In this document: one piece after another, positions 8,401 through 16,630 of the stretch
Numbering within the stretch: the stretch's first letter is position 1
Layout of the letters: each line of letters begins with the position of its first letter
Source of the DNA: Glaciihabitans arcticus
GTDB lineage: Bacteria > Actinomycetota > Actinomycetes > Actinomycetales > Microbacteriaceae
Reading direction: 5' to 3'
DNA: 64,000 nt
NCBI RefSeq assembly: GCF_004310685.1
Contig: NZ_SISG01000001.1
Location: 62,001 to 126,000 of the forward strand
The notes under the pieces: model-generated
The model's input: the letters and a program-made list of their open reading frames with translations, nothing else
The model's database searches: none
Told to the model about the DNA's origin: nothing
Made by a program: the position numbers and the translations under genes

Positions 8401-9381
8401 ATGAGCATCCTTTCCGGATCCGACGTACTGATCACGGGCGGCACTGGCTCGCTGGGCAAGGCTCTCACCCGCGAAATCCTCGACAACCACGATGTTCGTC
8501 GGTTGATCATCTTCAGCCGCGACGAGCTCAAGCAGCTCGAGATGCGCCGCCTGTTCGAGGATGACCCGCGCCTCCGTTTCTTCATCGGCGACATTCGCGA
8601 CCTCAAGCGCCTGCAGCGTGCGTTCCACGGTGTGGACTACGTCATCCACGCCGCCGCCCTGAAGCAGGTCGACACGGCGGAGTACAACCCGTTCGAGTAC
8701 ATCGAGACGAACGTTCGCGGCTCGCAGAACGTCATCGACGCGTCGATCGACAGCGGCGTCAAGAAGGTCGTCGCGCTGTCCACCGACAAGGCGTCGAGCC
8801 CCATCAACCTCTACGGTGCCACCAAGCTGTGCGCGGACCGCCTCTTCATCAGCGGCAACCACTACGCGGCCTCCTATGAGACCCGTTTCTGCGTGGTCCG
8901 CTACGGCAACGTGAGCGGCTCCCGCGGCAGCATCGTTCCGATCTGGCGCCAGCTCGCCGCCGAGGGCAAGTCCCTGCCGCTCACCGACACGCGCATGACC
9001 CGTTTCTGGATCACGCTTCCCCAGGCAGTCAAGTTCGTGCTCGACTCCTTCGAGTCGATGGAGGGCGGCGAGCTATATGTTCCCCGCATCCCGTCGATCC
9101 GCATCACCGATCTCGCCGAGGCGATCGCGCCCGGTGCCGCAACCCACGAAATCGGCATCCGCCCCGGTGAGAAGCTGCACGAAGAGATGATCGCCGCCGA
9201 CGATTCGCGTCGCACGGTCTCCCTCGGCAGCCGCTATGTCGTCAAGCCGCACCTCGCCGGCTGGGGTTACGTAGACCCCGAAGGTGACGCGGTGGAGGAC
9301 GGCTTCTCCTACCAGTCCGACTCGAACGACCAGTGGCTCTCCGTCGAGGAGATCCGCGAAATTCTCTCCGCGGACCTCTAA
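8401..9381 (+). CDS. PseB/FlaA1-type UDP-GlcNAc 4,6-dehydratase (inverting)
   Basis: A 326-residue SDR enzyme with GGTGSLGK (13-20), the catalytic STDK (127-130) and YGATK (138-142), and the RYGNVSGSRGS segment. This set is diagnostic for the C5-inverting 4,6-dehydratases (PseB, FlaA1, CapE) rather than the retaining LegB type. It should turn UDP-GlcNAc into UDP-2-acetamido-2,6-dideoxy-L-arabino-hexos-4-ulose. A GGAG ribosome site lies six bases before the ATG. The usual partner PseC aminotransferase is absent; the next gene is a reductase. Confidence 0.85.
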   Translation: MSILSGSDVLITGGTGSLGKALTREILDNHDVRRLIIFSRDELKQLEMRRLFEDDPRLRFFIGDIRDLKRLQRAFHGVDYVIHAAALKQVDTAEYNPFEYIETNVRGSQNVIDASIDSGVKKVVALSTDKASSPINLYGATKLCADRLFISGNHYAASYETRFCVVRYGNVSGSRGSIVPIWRQLAAEGKSLPLTDTRMTRFWITLPQAVKFVLDSFESMEGGELYVPRIPSIRITDLAEAIAPGAATHEIGIRPGEKLHEEMIAADDSRRTVSLGSRYVVKPHLAGWGYVDPEGDAVEDGFSYQSDSNDQWLSVEEIREILSADL

Positions 9382-9416
9382 ATCCGCGTGACGATGATCG
9401 AGGGATCGGTGAACCG

Positions 9417-10340
9417 GTGACCCGCTGGCTGGTGACCGGAACCACGGGGCTGCTCGGCAGCAACGCCGCGATCTCGCTCGCCGAGGCGAACGACGTGACC
9501 GGCGTCTCCCGCACTGCCCCGATGGGTGCGCCAGTGCCCTTCGTGGAGACCGACATCAGCTCGGCTGCCGGACGCTCGGGTCTCGTCGACCGCGCCGAGG
9601 CCGATGTTGTGCTGCACGCCGCCGCCATCGCCTCGATCGAGGAGGCCGAGCAGAAGCCCGAGCTCGCCTGGCGACTCAACGTCGAGGCGTCCGCGGACCT
9701 CGCCGCGCAGGCCGCAGAAAACGGGTCGCGTTTCGTATACATCTCGACGGACGCGGTCTTCGACGGCGAGAACGGCCCCTACGACGAGGGCTCCGAGCCG
9801 AGCCCGACCAACGAGTACGGTCGCACGAAGCTCGCCGGCGAGCGAGCCGTTCTCGAGGCCAACCCCGAGGCGCTCGTCGCCCGGGTCAACTTCTACGGCT
9901 GGAGCCCGAGCGGCACCCGCAGTCTCGCCGAGTTCTTCCACACTCGACTCGCGCTCGGTGAGACGGTTCGCGGATTCACCGACACCGTCGTCAGCACGCT
10001 CTATGTCGGTCACCTCGTCGATGCGATCGCGGCGCTCGTCGCGGCGGGAGCGAGCGGCGTGACCCATGTCGTGAGCAGCGAGGCGACATCGAAGTTCGAC
10101 TTCGGCCGACGTATCGCGGCCGGCTTCGGTTTCGACCCCCAGCTCGTGCAGCCCGCGCTCTCCACCGACGTGCTCGCCGTCAAGCGCGGCTCCGACATCA
10201 GCCTGTCGACCGGGCGTGCGTCCGGGATGCTCGGCGCGCCTCTCGCAGGCCAGCAGGCCGGCATCGATCGGCTCGTTACAGAATTCACCTCAGGCAGGCC
10301 GGCAGCGGTCCGCCAGTTCGCCCCACAGAAAGCAGTGTGA
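9417..10340 (+). CDS. RmlD-like NAD(P)-dependent sugar-nucleotide reductase
   Basis: A GTG start at 9417 gives 307 residues beginning just before the Rossmann motif GTTGLLG (8-14); upstream in-frame starts overlap the previous gene. STDAVFDG (110-117), then PxPTNEYGRTK with the YxxxK pair Y134/K138, match RmlD (dTDP-4-dehydrorhamnose reductase) and related 4-ketoreductases. Placed after an inverting 4,6-dehydratase, it probably reduces the 4-keto group to a hydroxyl, in the way CapF-type enzymes do. No rmlA, rmlB or rmlC is nearby, so a rhamnose role is unlikely. Substrate is inferred. Confidence 0.75.
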   Translation: MTRWLVTGTTGLLGSNAAISLAEANDVTGVSRTAPMGAPVPFVETDISSAAGRSGLVDRAEADVVLHAAAIASIEEAEQKPELAWRLNVEASADLAAQAAENGSRFVYISTDAVFDGENGPYDEGSEPSPTNEYGRTKLAGERAVLEANPEALVARVNFYGWSPSGTRSLAEFFHTRLALGETVRGFTDTVVSTLYVGHLVDAIAALVAAGASGVTHVVSSEATSKFDFGRRIAAGFGFDPQLVQPALSTDVLAVKRGSDISLSTGRASGMLGAPLAGQQAGIDRLVTEFTSGRPAAVRQFAPQKAV

Positions 10341-10341
10341 C

Positions 10342-11415
10342 ATGACCTTCAGCATCGGAAAGCACCAGATCGGGCTCGAGCACCCAACCTACTTCGTCGC
10401 CGACATCGCGGCCAGCCACGACGGGTCACTCGACCGCGCCGTCGAGCTCATCCACCTCTCCGCCGAGGCCGGCGCGGACGCAGCGAAGTTCCAGAACTTC
10501 ACCGCTGACGAGATCGTGTCCGACCGGGGATTCCGCGAGCTCGGCGCCAAGCTCAGCCACCAGGCGAAGTGGACCAAGCCCGTGAGCGAGGTCTACGGCG
10601 ATGCCTCGATTCCGCACGCCTGGACACCCATCCTCAAGCAGGCCTGCGACGAGGCGGGCATCGACTACTTCTCGGCCGCCTATGACTTCGCGGCGATCGA
10701 CATGCTCGAGCCCTACGTTCCCGCCTACAAGATCGGCAGCGGCGACGTGAACTGGCTCGAGGCGGTCGAGTACACCGCGGCGAAGGGCAAGCCCATGCTC
10801 GTCGCGACGGGTGCGACGACCCTCGGCGAGGTCATCGACGTCGTCGGTGCGGTGCAGAAGTACACCCGTGACCTCGTGCTGATGCAGTGCAACACGAACT
10901 ACACCGCGTCCCTCGACAACTTCCAGCACCTGAACCTCAACGTTCTCAAGACCTACTCGACGCTGTTCCCCGACGTAATCCTCGGCCTCTCCGACCACAC
11001 CCCCGGCCACGCGTCCACCCTGGGCGCGATTGCGCTCGGCGCGCGTGTCATCGAGAAGCACTTCACCGATGACGTCACCCGCGAGGGACCGGACCACGCC
11101 TTCTCCATGGACCCGACGTCCTGGCGCGACATGGTCGACCGCTCGCGCGAGCTGGAGTCCGCTCTCGGCTCTACCCTCAAGGAGGTCGCGCCGAACGAGT
11201 CCGAGACCGTCGTTGTACAGCGTCGTGCTGTTCGCGCGCGTTACGACCTGCCCGCCGGGCATGTCATCACCCGCGAAGACCTCACCGTGCTGCGTCCCGC
11301 CACGGTGGGTGCCGTGGGTGCCGCACACGTTGCCGAGCTCCTCGGACGCACCACGACGCGCCCGCTCGAGACCGCCGAAACGGTCAGCTGGGCAGACGTC
11401 TCCGGACCGGCCTGA
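10342..11415 (+). CDS. Second NeuB/SpsE-family nonulosonate synthase (divergent)
   Basis: A 357-residue NeuB-family protein starting one base after the reductase stop (TGACATG). TIM barrel with KFQNF, KIGSGDVN, GLSDHTPG and EKHFT plus GPDHAFSMDP; C-terminal SAF domain from about residue 293. It should condense PEP with a 2-acetamido sugar. The N-terminal motif, AEAGVNHNG in LegI, reads ADIAASHDG (20-28), so the conserved Glu is Asp and the Asn of NH is Ser. That suggests a different sugar substrate from LegI (inference). A PseI-like or SpsE-like role is possible. Confidence 0.78.
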   Translation: MTFSIGKHQIGLEHPTYFVADIAASHDGSLDRAVELIHLSAEAGADAAKFQNFTADEIVSDRGFRELGAKLSHQAKWTKPVSEVYGDASIPHAWTPILKQACDEAGIDYFSAAYDFAAIDMLEPYVPAYKIGSGDVNWLEAVEYTAAKGKPMLVATGATTLGEVIDVVGAVQKYTRDLVLMQCNTNYTASLDNFQHLNLNVLKTYSTLFPDVILGLSDHTPGHASTLGAIALGARVIEKHFTDDVTREGPDHAFSMDPTSWRDMVDRSRELESALGSTLKEVAPNESETVVVQRRAVRARYDLPAGHVITREDLTVLRPATVGAVGAAHVAELLGRTTTRPLETAETVSWADVSGPA

Positions 11416-12462
11416 GTGCGAATCCTCTACGCGTCGCGCTGGTGGTCGGAGCACGACCGCCGTTTCGTCGCGGCCTGGCGTGGGCAGGGCGTAGAGGTGA
11501 TTGCGCTCGCGGTCGACTGCACATCGCCCGATGACGCCGCCTACCCGGGCGCTGAATTCGCCGAGCGACTGAGCGCGGCCATCGAGGGCTTCTCGCCCGA
11601 CGTGGTGCACGCCGGACCCCTCACGGACGTCGCGCGCACCGTGCGCGACGTGTGGCAGGGCCCGCTCATCGCCATGTCATGGGGCTTCGATCTCATGGAC
11701 GAGGTCGACAACTCGGGGGAGGCGCTCGAGGCGGCGCGCTACGTCATCCAGAGCGCCGACCTGCTGGTGGTGGACAACAACGCACCGCGCGATCGTGCGC
11801 TCGAGCTGGGGGCCACGGCCGAGCAGATCGTGCAGTTCCCGTGGGGTGTCGACCTGTCGTTCTGGGCGCCCGGTGATTCGCCCGTGCGCGAGCAGCTCGG
11901 CTGGGGCGACGACGCGTTTCTCGTGCTCTGCACACGCTCCCATGAGGCGATGTACGGCGTCGAGGTGCTCGCTGAGGCGTTCACACTCGCCGCAGCCGTC
12001 GAGCCGCGCCTGCACCTCGTGCTCGTGGGCAGCGGCTCCGAGACGGAGAATCTCGCGGCCCTCGTTGCACCGGTCTCCGAGCGGGTCGCCTTCCTCGGTC
12101 GCCTCGACCAGAAGGCGCTTCGGGATGCGCATCGCGCCGCCGACCTCTACGTCAGCTCGAGCTTCGTCGACGGCACTTCCATCTCCCTACTGGAGGCGAT
12201 GGCGTGCGGCACCCCCGCGTGTGTCTCCGCGATCCCCGGCAACGCGGAGTGGATCGATGAGTCGACCGGGTTGTCGTTCGCTTCGGGTGACGCGTCCGCC
12301 CTCGCCGACCTGCTGGTGAGCGCCGCCTCCGATCCGACGCGCCTGGCCACTCTTGCGGAAGCCGCGACCCGGCGGGTGCACGACCGCGCCGACTGGGACG
12401 TTACCGCTGCTCGCCTGCCCGACATCGCGCGTCGAGCGCTCGGTACGCTGGAAGCCTCATGA
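11416..12462 (+). CDS. Glycosyltransferase family 4-like protein
   Basis: A 348-residue GT-B glycosyltransferase whose GTG follows the synthase stop directly. The N-terminal acceptor half begins MRILYASRWWSEHD. The C-terminal half has the GT4 donor-binding region with LVGSGSE, VAFLGRLDQ and the EAMACGTP segment with its upstream SSFVDGTSISLL stretch. Its embedding between a synthase and a cytidylyltransferase suggests that it transfers the nonulosonic acid made by this cassette or builds the acceptor glycan. Most known CMP-nonulosonate transferases are in other families, so the donor is uncertain. ATGA overlap with the next gene. Confidence 0.72.
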   Translation: MRILYASRWWSEHDRRFVAAWRGQGVEVIALAVDCTSPDDAAYPGAEFAERLSAAIEGFSPDVVHAGPLTDVARTVRDVWQGPLIAMSWGFDLMDEVDNSGEALEAARYVIQSADLLVVDNNAPRDRALELGATAEQIVQFPWGVDLSFWAPGDSPVREQLGWGDDAFLVLCTRSHEAMYGVEVLAEAFTLAAAVEPRLHLVLVGSGSETENLAALVAPVSERVAFLGRLDQKALRDAHRAADLYVSSSFVDGTSISLLEAMACGTPACVSAIPGNAEWIDESTGLSFASGDASALADLLVSAASDPTRLATLAEAATRRVHDRADWDVTAARLPDIARRALGTLEAS

Positions 12463-13232
12463 GCACCGTGTGCGTCGTCCAGGCGCGATATTCGTCCAGT
12501 CGCCTGCCCGGCAAGGTGCTCGAGCGCATCGGCGACTCCTCCATGATCGAGCGCGTGCTCGAGCGGCTGAGCCGGTCGTCTCAACTGGACGAGATCGTGG
12601 TCGCCACGACCGACCAGCCCGCCGACGTCGCGGTCGCGGCGGCCGTCGAAGCCGCCGGCTTCCGGGTCATTCGGGGCGCGCAGTACGACGTGCTCGAACG
12701 CTATCTACAGGCCGTGTCCGATCGGGATGACGCCGACGTCGTGGTGCGCGTGACGGCCGACTGCCCGTTCATCGACCCGGACATCGTCGACCGAGTCATC
12801 GCCTTTCGCACTGAGGGCGACCTCGACTTCGCGGCCAACCGGCTCCCGCCGCCCCACGCTCGCACCTACCCGGTCGGCCTCGACGTCGAAGTGGCGACCG
12901 TCGTGGCACTGCGCCGGGCGGGCGCCGAGGCGACGGCTCCCCACCACCGCGAGCACGTGATGCCGTACCTGTACGAGAGTGGGGACCGATTCCGGTTCGG
13001 AGTGGTTCAGCTTGACGAGGACCTGTCGGGCTACCGCTGGACCGTAGACACCCCCGAGGATCTCGCGGCGGCACGGGCGATCGCCGAACTCGTGGGTCCC
13101 GAGCCGTTCGGCTGGCGCGACGTGCTCGAGGTTGCGCGGATGCATCCCGAAATCGCACGGATCAACGGATCTCTCGCCCAGAAGGATGTCACCGTGGTCG
13201 ACACCCGCTGGACAACGGGGCCGACCGCCTAG
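12459..13232 (+). CDS. SpsF-like cytidylyltransferase
   Basis: A 257-residue nucleotidyltransferase-fold protein with the N-terminal motif QARYSSSRLPGK (8-19), then VVRVTADCPFIDP and RWTVDTPEDL. This is the SpsF/FlmC-like CTP:sugar cytidylyltransferase family, related to KdsB and NeuA. In Bacillus and in flagellar glycan loci spsF sits with the NeuB-like spsE, as here. It probably makes the CMP-donor from the second synthase's product. It overlaps the GT4 gene by four bases and converges on the next gene, the two stop codons sharing CTAG at 13229-13232. Confidence 0.75.
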   Translation: MSTVCVVQARYSSSRLPGKVLERIGDSSMIERVLERLSRSSQLDEIVVATTDQPADVAVAAAVEAAGFRVIRGAQYDVLERYLQAVSDRDDADVVVRVTADCPFIDPDIVDRVIAFRTEGDLDFAANRLPPPHARTYPVGLDVEVATVVALRRAGAEATAPHHREHVMPYLYESGDRFRFGVVQLDEDLSGYRWTVDTPEDLAAARAIAELVGPEPFGWRDVLEVARMHPEIARINGSLAQKDVTVVDTRWTTGPTA

Positions 13233-14542
13233 TTATCGGGCAGCGTGCCGTCGGACTTCGCGGCATCGAAGGCGTTGCGCCAGCTGAGCTCCCGTGCGGC
13301 CTTGACCGAGCAGACCACGAAGGCGAGCCAGCCGAACTCGATGAGGATCGAGCTCTCGGAGAGCCCGCTGATGAGCAGCACCACGAGCACGAGGGCCGGC
13401 CAGGCGAACACGATGCTGCGGCGTCGGGATGCGAGCAGCCAGGACCGCACGAAGGTGAGACCGAGCAGACCCACGAAGATCACGACGCCCACGAGCCCGA
13501 GCTGGAACCAGACATCGAGGTAGGCGTTGAGGGCCGCGGTGGGAACGCGCGGGGAGAACGTATCGAAGACGAGGAACGGTGGCACCTCGGTGCGCCAGAT
13601 GCCGATCCAGCCCCAGCCCTCGAGGCTGTGCACCGGCACGAGGTCCCAGACGCGCTGCCACACGTTGAGGCGGTAGTTGAGCTCGCCGCCGGCGTTGAAC
13701 GCCGCGACGATCTGGCCGCGCAGCCCCCAGGCGACGCCCGCGACGACCAGGAACAAGGCGAGTGTCGCCACCTGCCAGTACCGCCGCTGGCCGGAGGGCA
13801 CACGACGCAGGCCGTAGAGCACGGCGCCGGCGAGCAGCACGAGAAGCAGGATGCCCCACGCGATGGGCGACCGGGTGAAGAAGAGCATGATCGCGGCCAG
13901 GGCGAGCGAGCCGACGGAGAGCTGGCGGGACACGGAACGGGTGCGCAATTCGGTGCCGAAGGTAACCAGAGCGATGACGGACACGATGCCCAACTGGTTG
14001 CGCGTGCCGAGGAGTCCCTGGATCGGACCGCCGGCATCGAGATTCGCGGTGATGCCGAGCAGGTGGATCGGGGTGTCGATGAGCAGGCCGGCGACGATCT
14101 CGATGACGATCGAGGCGACGAGGATTCCGCGCAGCACGTCTCCGAAGGCGCGCACGATCTGGATCGTGTCACGCACGAGCGCGACGTACACGCCAAGGAT
14201 GGTGAACGCCGCGAGGTAGGCGAGTCCGCCGAGGGTCGCCCATTGGTACTCGCTCCACAGGATGGAGAGCCCCGCCCAGGCGGCGAACACGAGCAGCGAG
14301 ATCGGCAGCAGGGCACGCCAGCCGACCTCCTTCCACTGCGAGGCGAGGGAGGCGAGCGCGAGCACGACGAGGGAGCACAGCACGGCGAGAAAACCGGCCC
14401 AGCCGATGGTCTGCCGCACCGCGTAGGCGATCACCGCTAGCCCGACGGCAGCCATGGTGAGCGCAGAGGAGAATCGCGGGGAGCCGAGCATCGCTGAGGC
14501 GAGCTGGAGCGGTGCGGGTCGCGAAGGCCTGGTCATTGTCAC
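13229..14542 (-). CDS. O-antigen ligase/polymerase-family membrane protein, family His missing
   Basis: A 437-residue polytopic membrane protein with about ten hydrophobic segments. A GTG at 14542 and an ATG at 14536 are alternative starts. The Wzy_C/WaaL loop is recognisable from GWGWIGIWRTEVPP to LNAYLDVWFQLG. The two paralogues nearby read HNAWLDLW here with His342; this protein has Leu338 (codon CTC). The conserved periplasmic-loop His is considered important in WaaL ligases, so the protein may be inactive as ligase, be a polymerase variant, or have a changed function. It is the last gene of a four-gene minus-strand run. Confidence 0.75.
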   Translation of the reverse strand: MTMTRPSRPAPLQLASAMLGSPRFSSALTMAAVGLAVIAYAVRQTIGWAGFLAVLCSLVVLALASLASQWKEVGWRALLPISLLVFAAWAGLSILWSEYQWATLGGLAYLAAFTILGVYVALVRDTIQIVRAFGDVLRGILVASIVIEIVAGLLIDTPIHLLGITANLDAGGPIQGLLGTRNQLGIVSVIALVTFGTELRTRSVSRQLSVGSLALAAIMLFFTRSPIAWGILLLVLLAGAVLYGLRRVPSGQRRYWQVATLALFLVVAGVAWGLRGQIVAAFNAGGELNYRLNVWQRVWDLVPVHSLEGWGWIGIWRTEVPPFLVFDTFSPRVPTAALNAYLDVWFQLGLVGVVIFVGLLGLTFVRSWLLASRRRSIVFAWPALVLVVLLISGLSESSILIEFGWLAFVVCSVKAARELSWRNAFDAAKSDGTLPDN

Positions 14543-14548
14543 TACAGG

Positions 14549-16630
14549 TTACGGCGCATCCGGCAGCACCGCGTCGATCTCGTCGGCAAGGTAGGGGGCG
14601 AGTGTGGTGCTGAAGGTCGCGCTCACATGGATGGCGTCGAAGTAGACGAGTACTCCTCCGATCACGCTGTAGCAGGTCTTGTCGTCGCAGAATCGGTCGC
14701 TGAAGTCGGCGAGGGTTAGAGTGTCGCTCGCGACGCGCTCGGCGGCCTTGACGAGCGGGTCGGGGGTGAGCCAGTCGGCCCGCGGGCCGTCGCACTCGGT
14801 GAGATCGGTGGGGTTGAGCGCCACGCAGTCGGGCACGTTGAAGCCGGCGATCGGGGTGTCGCGAATGAGGAGGACCTCGGTTCCCGCGTCGGACCAGGCC
14901 TGAAGCGGTTCGACGTAGCCCTCGACCGAAGCGTCGAAGAAGTCCTCGTTGGGCACGCCGACGAGTTCACCGTTCGAGGCGGCCGTGAGCACCACGAGGT
15001 CGAAGGAATCGCCCTCCGTGGCCTCGACGACGGCCTGGCCCCACTCGCGGCAACTCTCCGCGATCGCCGCGGTGTCGAATTCGATGAGAGCGGATGACGG
15101 TCGACAGGCGGACCCGAGGAAGGTAATGACCCGAGCGTCGTGGCTGCGGGCGTACTCCTGCATCGCGGGCAGCCACTGTCCGGCGTGCGAATTGCCGACG
15201 AGCGCGATGCGCGTCGTCGCGTCCTTGTCTCCATAGCTGCAGGTCGCGACATCGTCAAACGGCGGGAACGCGAAGCAATCGTCGGAGTAGGCGTCCGACT
15301 CGTCGTCGATGGCCACGGCCGGGGCGGGGACGATGCCGGTGCCGCGCAGGTCGCAGTCGTCGGTTCCCAGGGTGGCTGCTCCGAAACAGCGGGCGTTGGC
15401 TTCTTCGATCTGCTCGAGCTCCGCCTGGGCGGCTGCGGAGACCGCGGCGACCTGGGCAACCGGGATCACCGCGACCGAGACCGCGAGCACCATCCCCACC
15501 GCGGCGAGGGCGTACGTGCGGGAGAGTCGCGCACTGAGCCAGCGCGCTCGCCGAACCGGGTCCTCGACGAACAGCTTCGTCGCGGTCGCGAGCAGCACTC
15601 CAGCGATGATGATGCCGAGCTTCCAAGGCAGGGTCAGTTCGCCGCCGATCGCGAACGGCAGCAGCACGATGAGCGGCCAGTGCCACAGGTAGAGCGAGTA
15701 GGAGACGTCGCCGAGGTGCTGGATCGGGCGGATTCCCAGAGCCTGCGAGGGCGATCCGACACCGTCGCTGTTCGCGGCGATCACGAGCACGGCGCCGGTG
15801 ATCGGCAGCAGCGCGGCGAAGCCGGGGAACGGGGTCGCCGAGGTGAAGACGACGGCTGACACTCCGATGAGCAGCAGGCCGAGCCAGGCGGTCGTCGTCC
15901 GTATCGCCCGGGATACCGGGGCGACCGGACCGCGCGCGGCGATTACCGCGGCGAGGATGCCGCCCGCTCCGAGTTCCCACAGCCGCGTGGGCGTCACGAA
16001 GTATGCCGACGCCGGCGCGATGCTGGTCCAGGCGATGGATGTCGCGAGCGAGGCCCCCGCGAAAACCGAGATGACCGCCACGAGTCCCCAGCTTCCCGGG
16101 TCGTTCACGCGACGGCCACTATTCTTCGTGCGTGACCGCAGCCAGAGCGCGCCGGCGATGAGCAGAGGCCAGACGAAGTAGAACTGCTCCTCGACCGAGA
16201 GGGACCAGTAGTGCTGCAGCGGGGAGGGCGCGCTCTCGGCCCCCAGGTAGTCGACCGAGCTCGCGGCGAGCACCCAGTTGACGAAATACAGGGTGGCGGC
16301 CCCGGCGTCCCGGCCGAGGTCGAGCAGCCGGGTGGGCGGGAGCACGAGGCATCCCGCAATCACCGTCGCGACGATGACCAGCAGGCTCGCCGGAAGCAGC
16401 CGCCGGAGCCGGCGACCCCAGAAGTCGGCGACATCGCGCAGGCTGCGCGGAGGAGACCGCAACAGGTGGCTCGTGATCAGGTAGCCGGAGATCACCAGGA
16501 AGACGTCGACGCCGACGTATCCGCCGGTGAGCTGATCGGGCCACAGGTGGAAGCCGAGCACCAGGAGCACGGCAATCGCGCGCAGGCCCTGAATGTCAGA
16601 ACGGACCGCGCTTGTGGTGGAAGCGGTCAC
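14549..16630 (-). CDS. OafA/YrhL-type membrane acyltransferase with C-terminal SGNH domain
   Basis: A 693-residue protein with two parts. Residues 1 to about 370 form an Acyl_transf_3 membrane domain with the GFHLW histidine (H28) and a FLVISGYLIT segment. The C-terminal 300 residues form a SGNH hydrolase-like domain with GNSH at about residue 478 and DAIH at about 665. This is the architecture of OafA-like enzymes that move acetyl groups across the membrane onto extracytoplasmic polysaccharides. Next to ligase/polymerase genes it probably O-acetylates the same glycan. The ATG overlaps the stop of the upstream ligase gene by four bases, so it belongs to that operon. Confidence 0.85.
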   Translation of the reverse strand: MTASTTSAVRSDIQGLRAIAVLLVLGFHLWPDQLTGGYVGVDVFLVISGYLITSHLLRSPPRSLRDVADFWGRRLRRLLPASLLVIVATVIAGCLVLPPTRLLDLGRDAGAATLYFVNWVLAASSVDYLGAESAPSPLQHYWSLSVEEQFYFVWPLLIAGALWLRSRTKNSGRRVNDPGSWGLVAVISVFAGASLATSIAWTSIAPASAYFVTPTRLWELGAGGILAAVIAARGPVAPVSRAIRTTTAWLGLLLIGVSAVVFTSATPFPGFAALLPITGAVLVIAANSDGVGSPSQALGIRPIQHLGDVSYSLYLWHWPLIVLLPFAIGGELTLPWKLGIIIAGVLLATATKLFVEDPVRRARWLSARLSRTYALAAVGMVLAVSVAVIPVAQVAAVSAAAQAELEQIEEANARCFGAATLGTDDCDLRGTGIVPAPAVAIDDESDAYSDDCFAFPPFDDVATCSYGDKDATTRIALVGNSHAGQWLPAMQEYARSHDARVITFLGSACRPSSALIEFDTAAIAESCREWGQAVVEATEGDSFDLVVLTAASNGELVGVPNEDFFDASVEGYVEPLQAWSDAGTEVLLIRDTPIAGFNVPDCVALNPTDLTECDGPRADWLTPDPLVKAAERVASDTLTLADFSDRFCDDKTCYSVIGGVLVYFDAIHVSATFSTTLAPYLADEIDAVLPDAP

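Noticed and set aside
9417-10340. RmlD for dTDP-rhamnose synthesis
   Set aside because: No rmlA, rmlB or rmlC in the window and the gene is embedded between a PseB-type dehydratase and a NeuB-type synthase.
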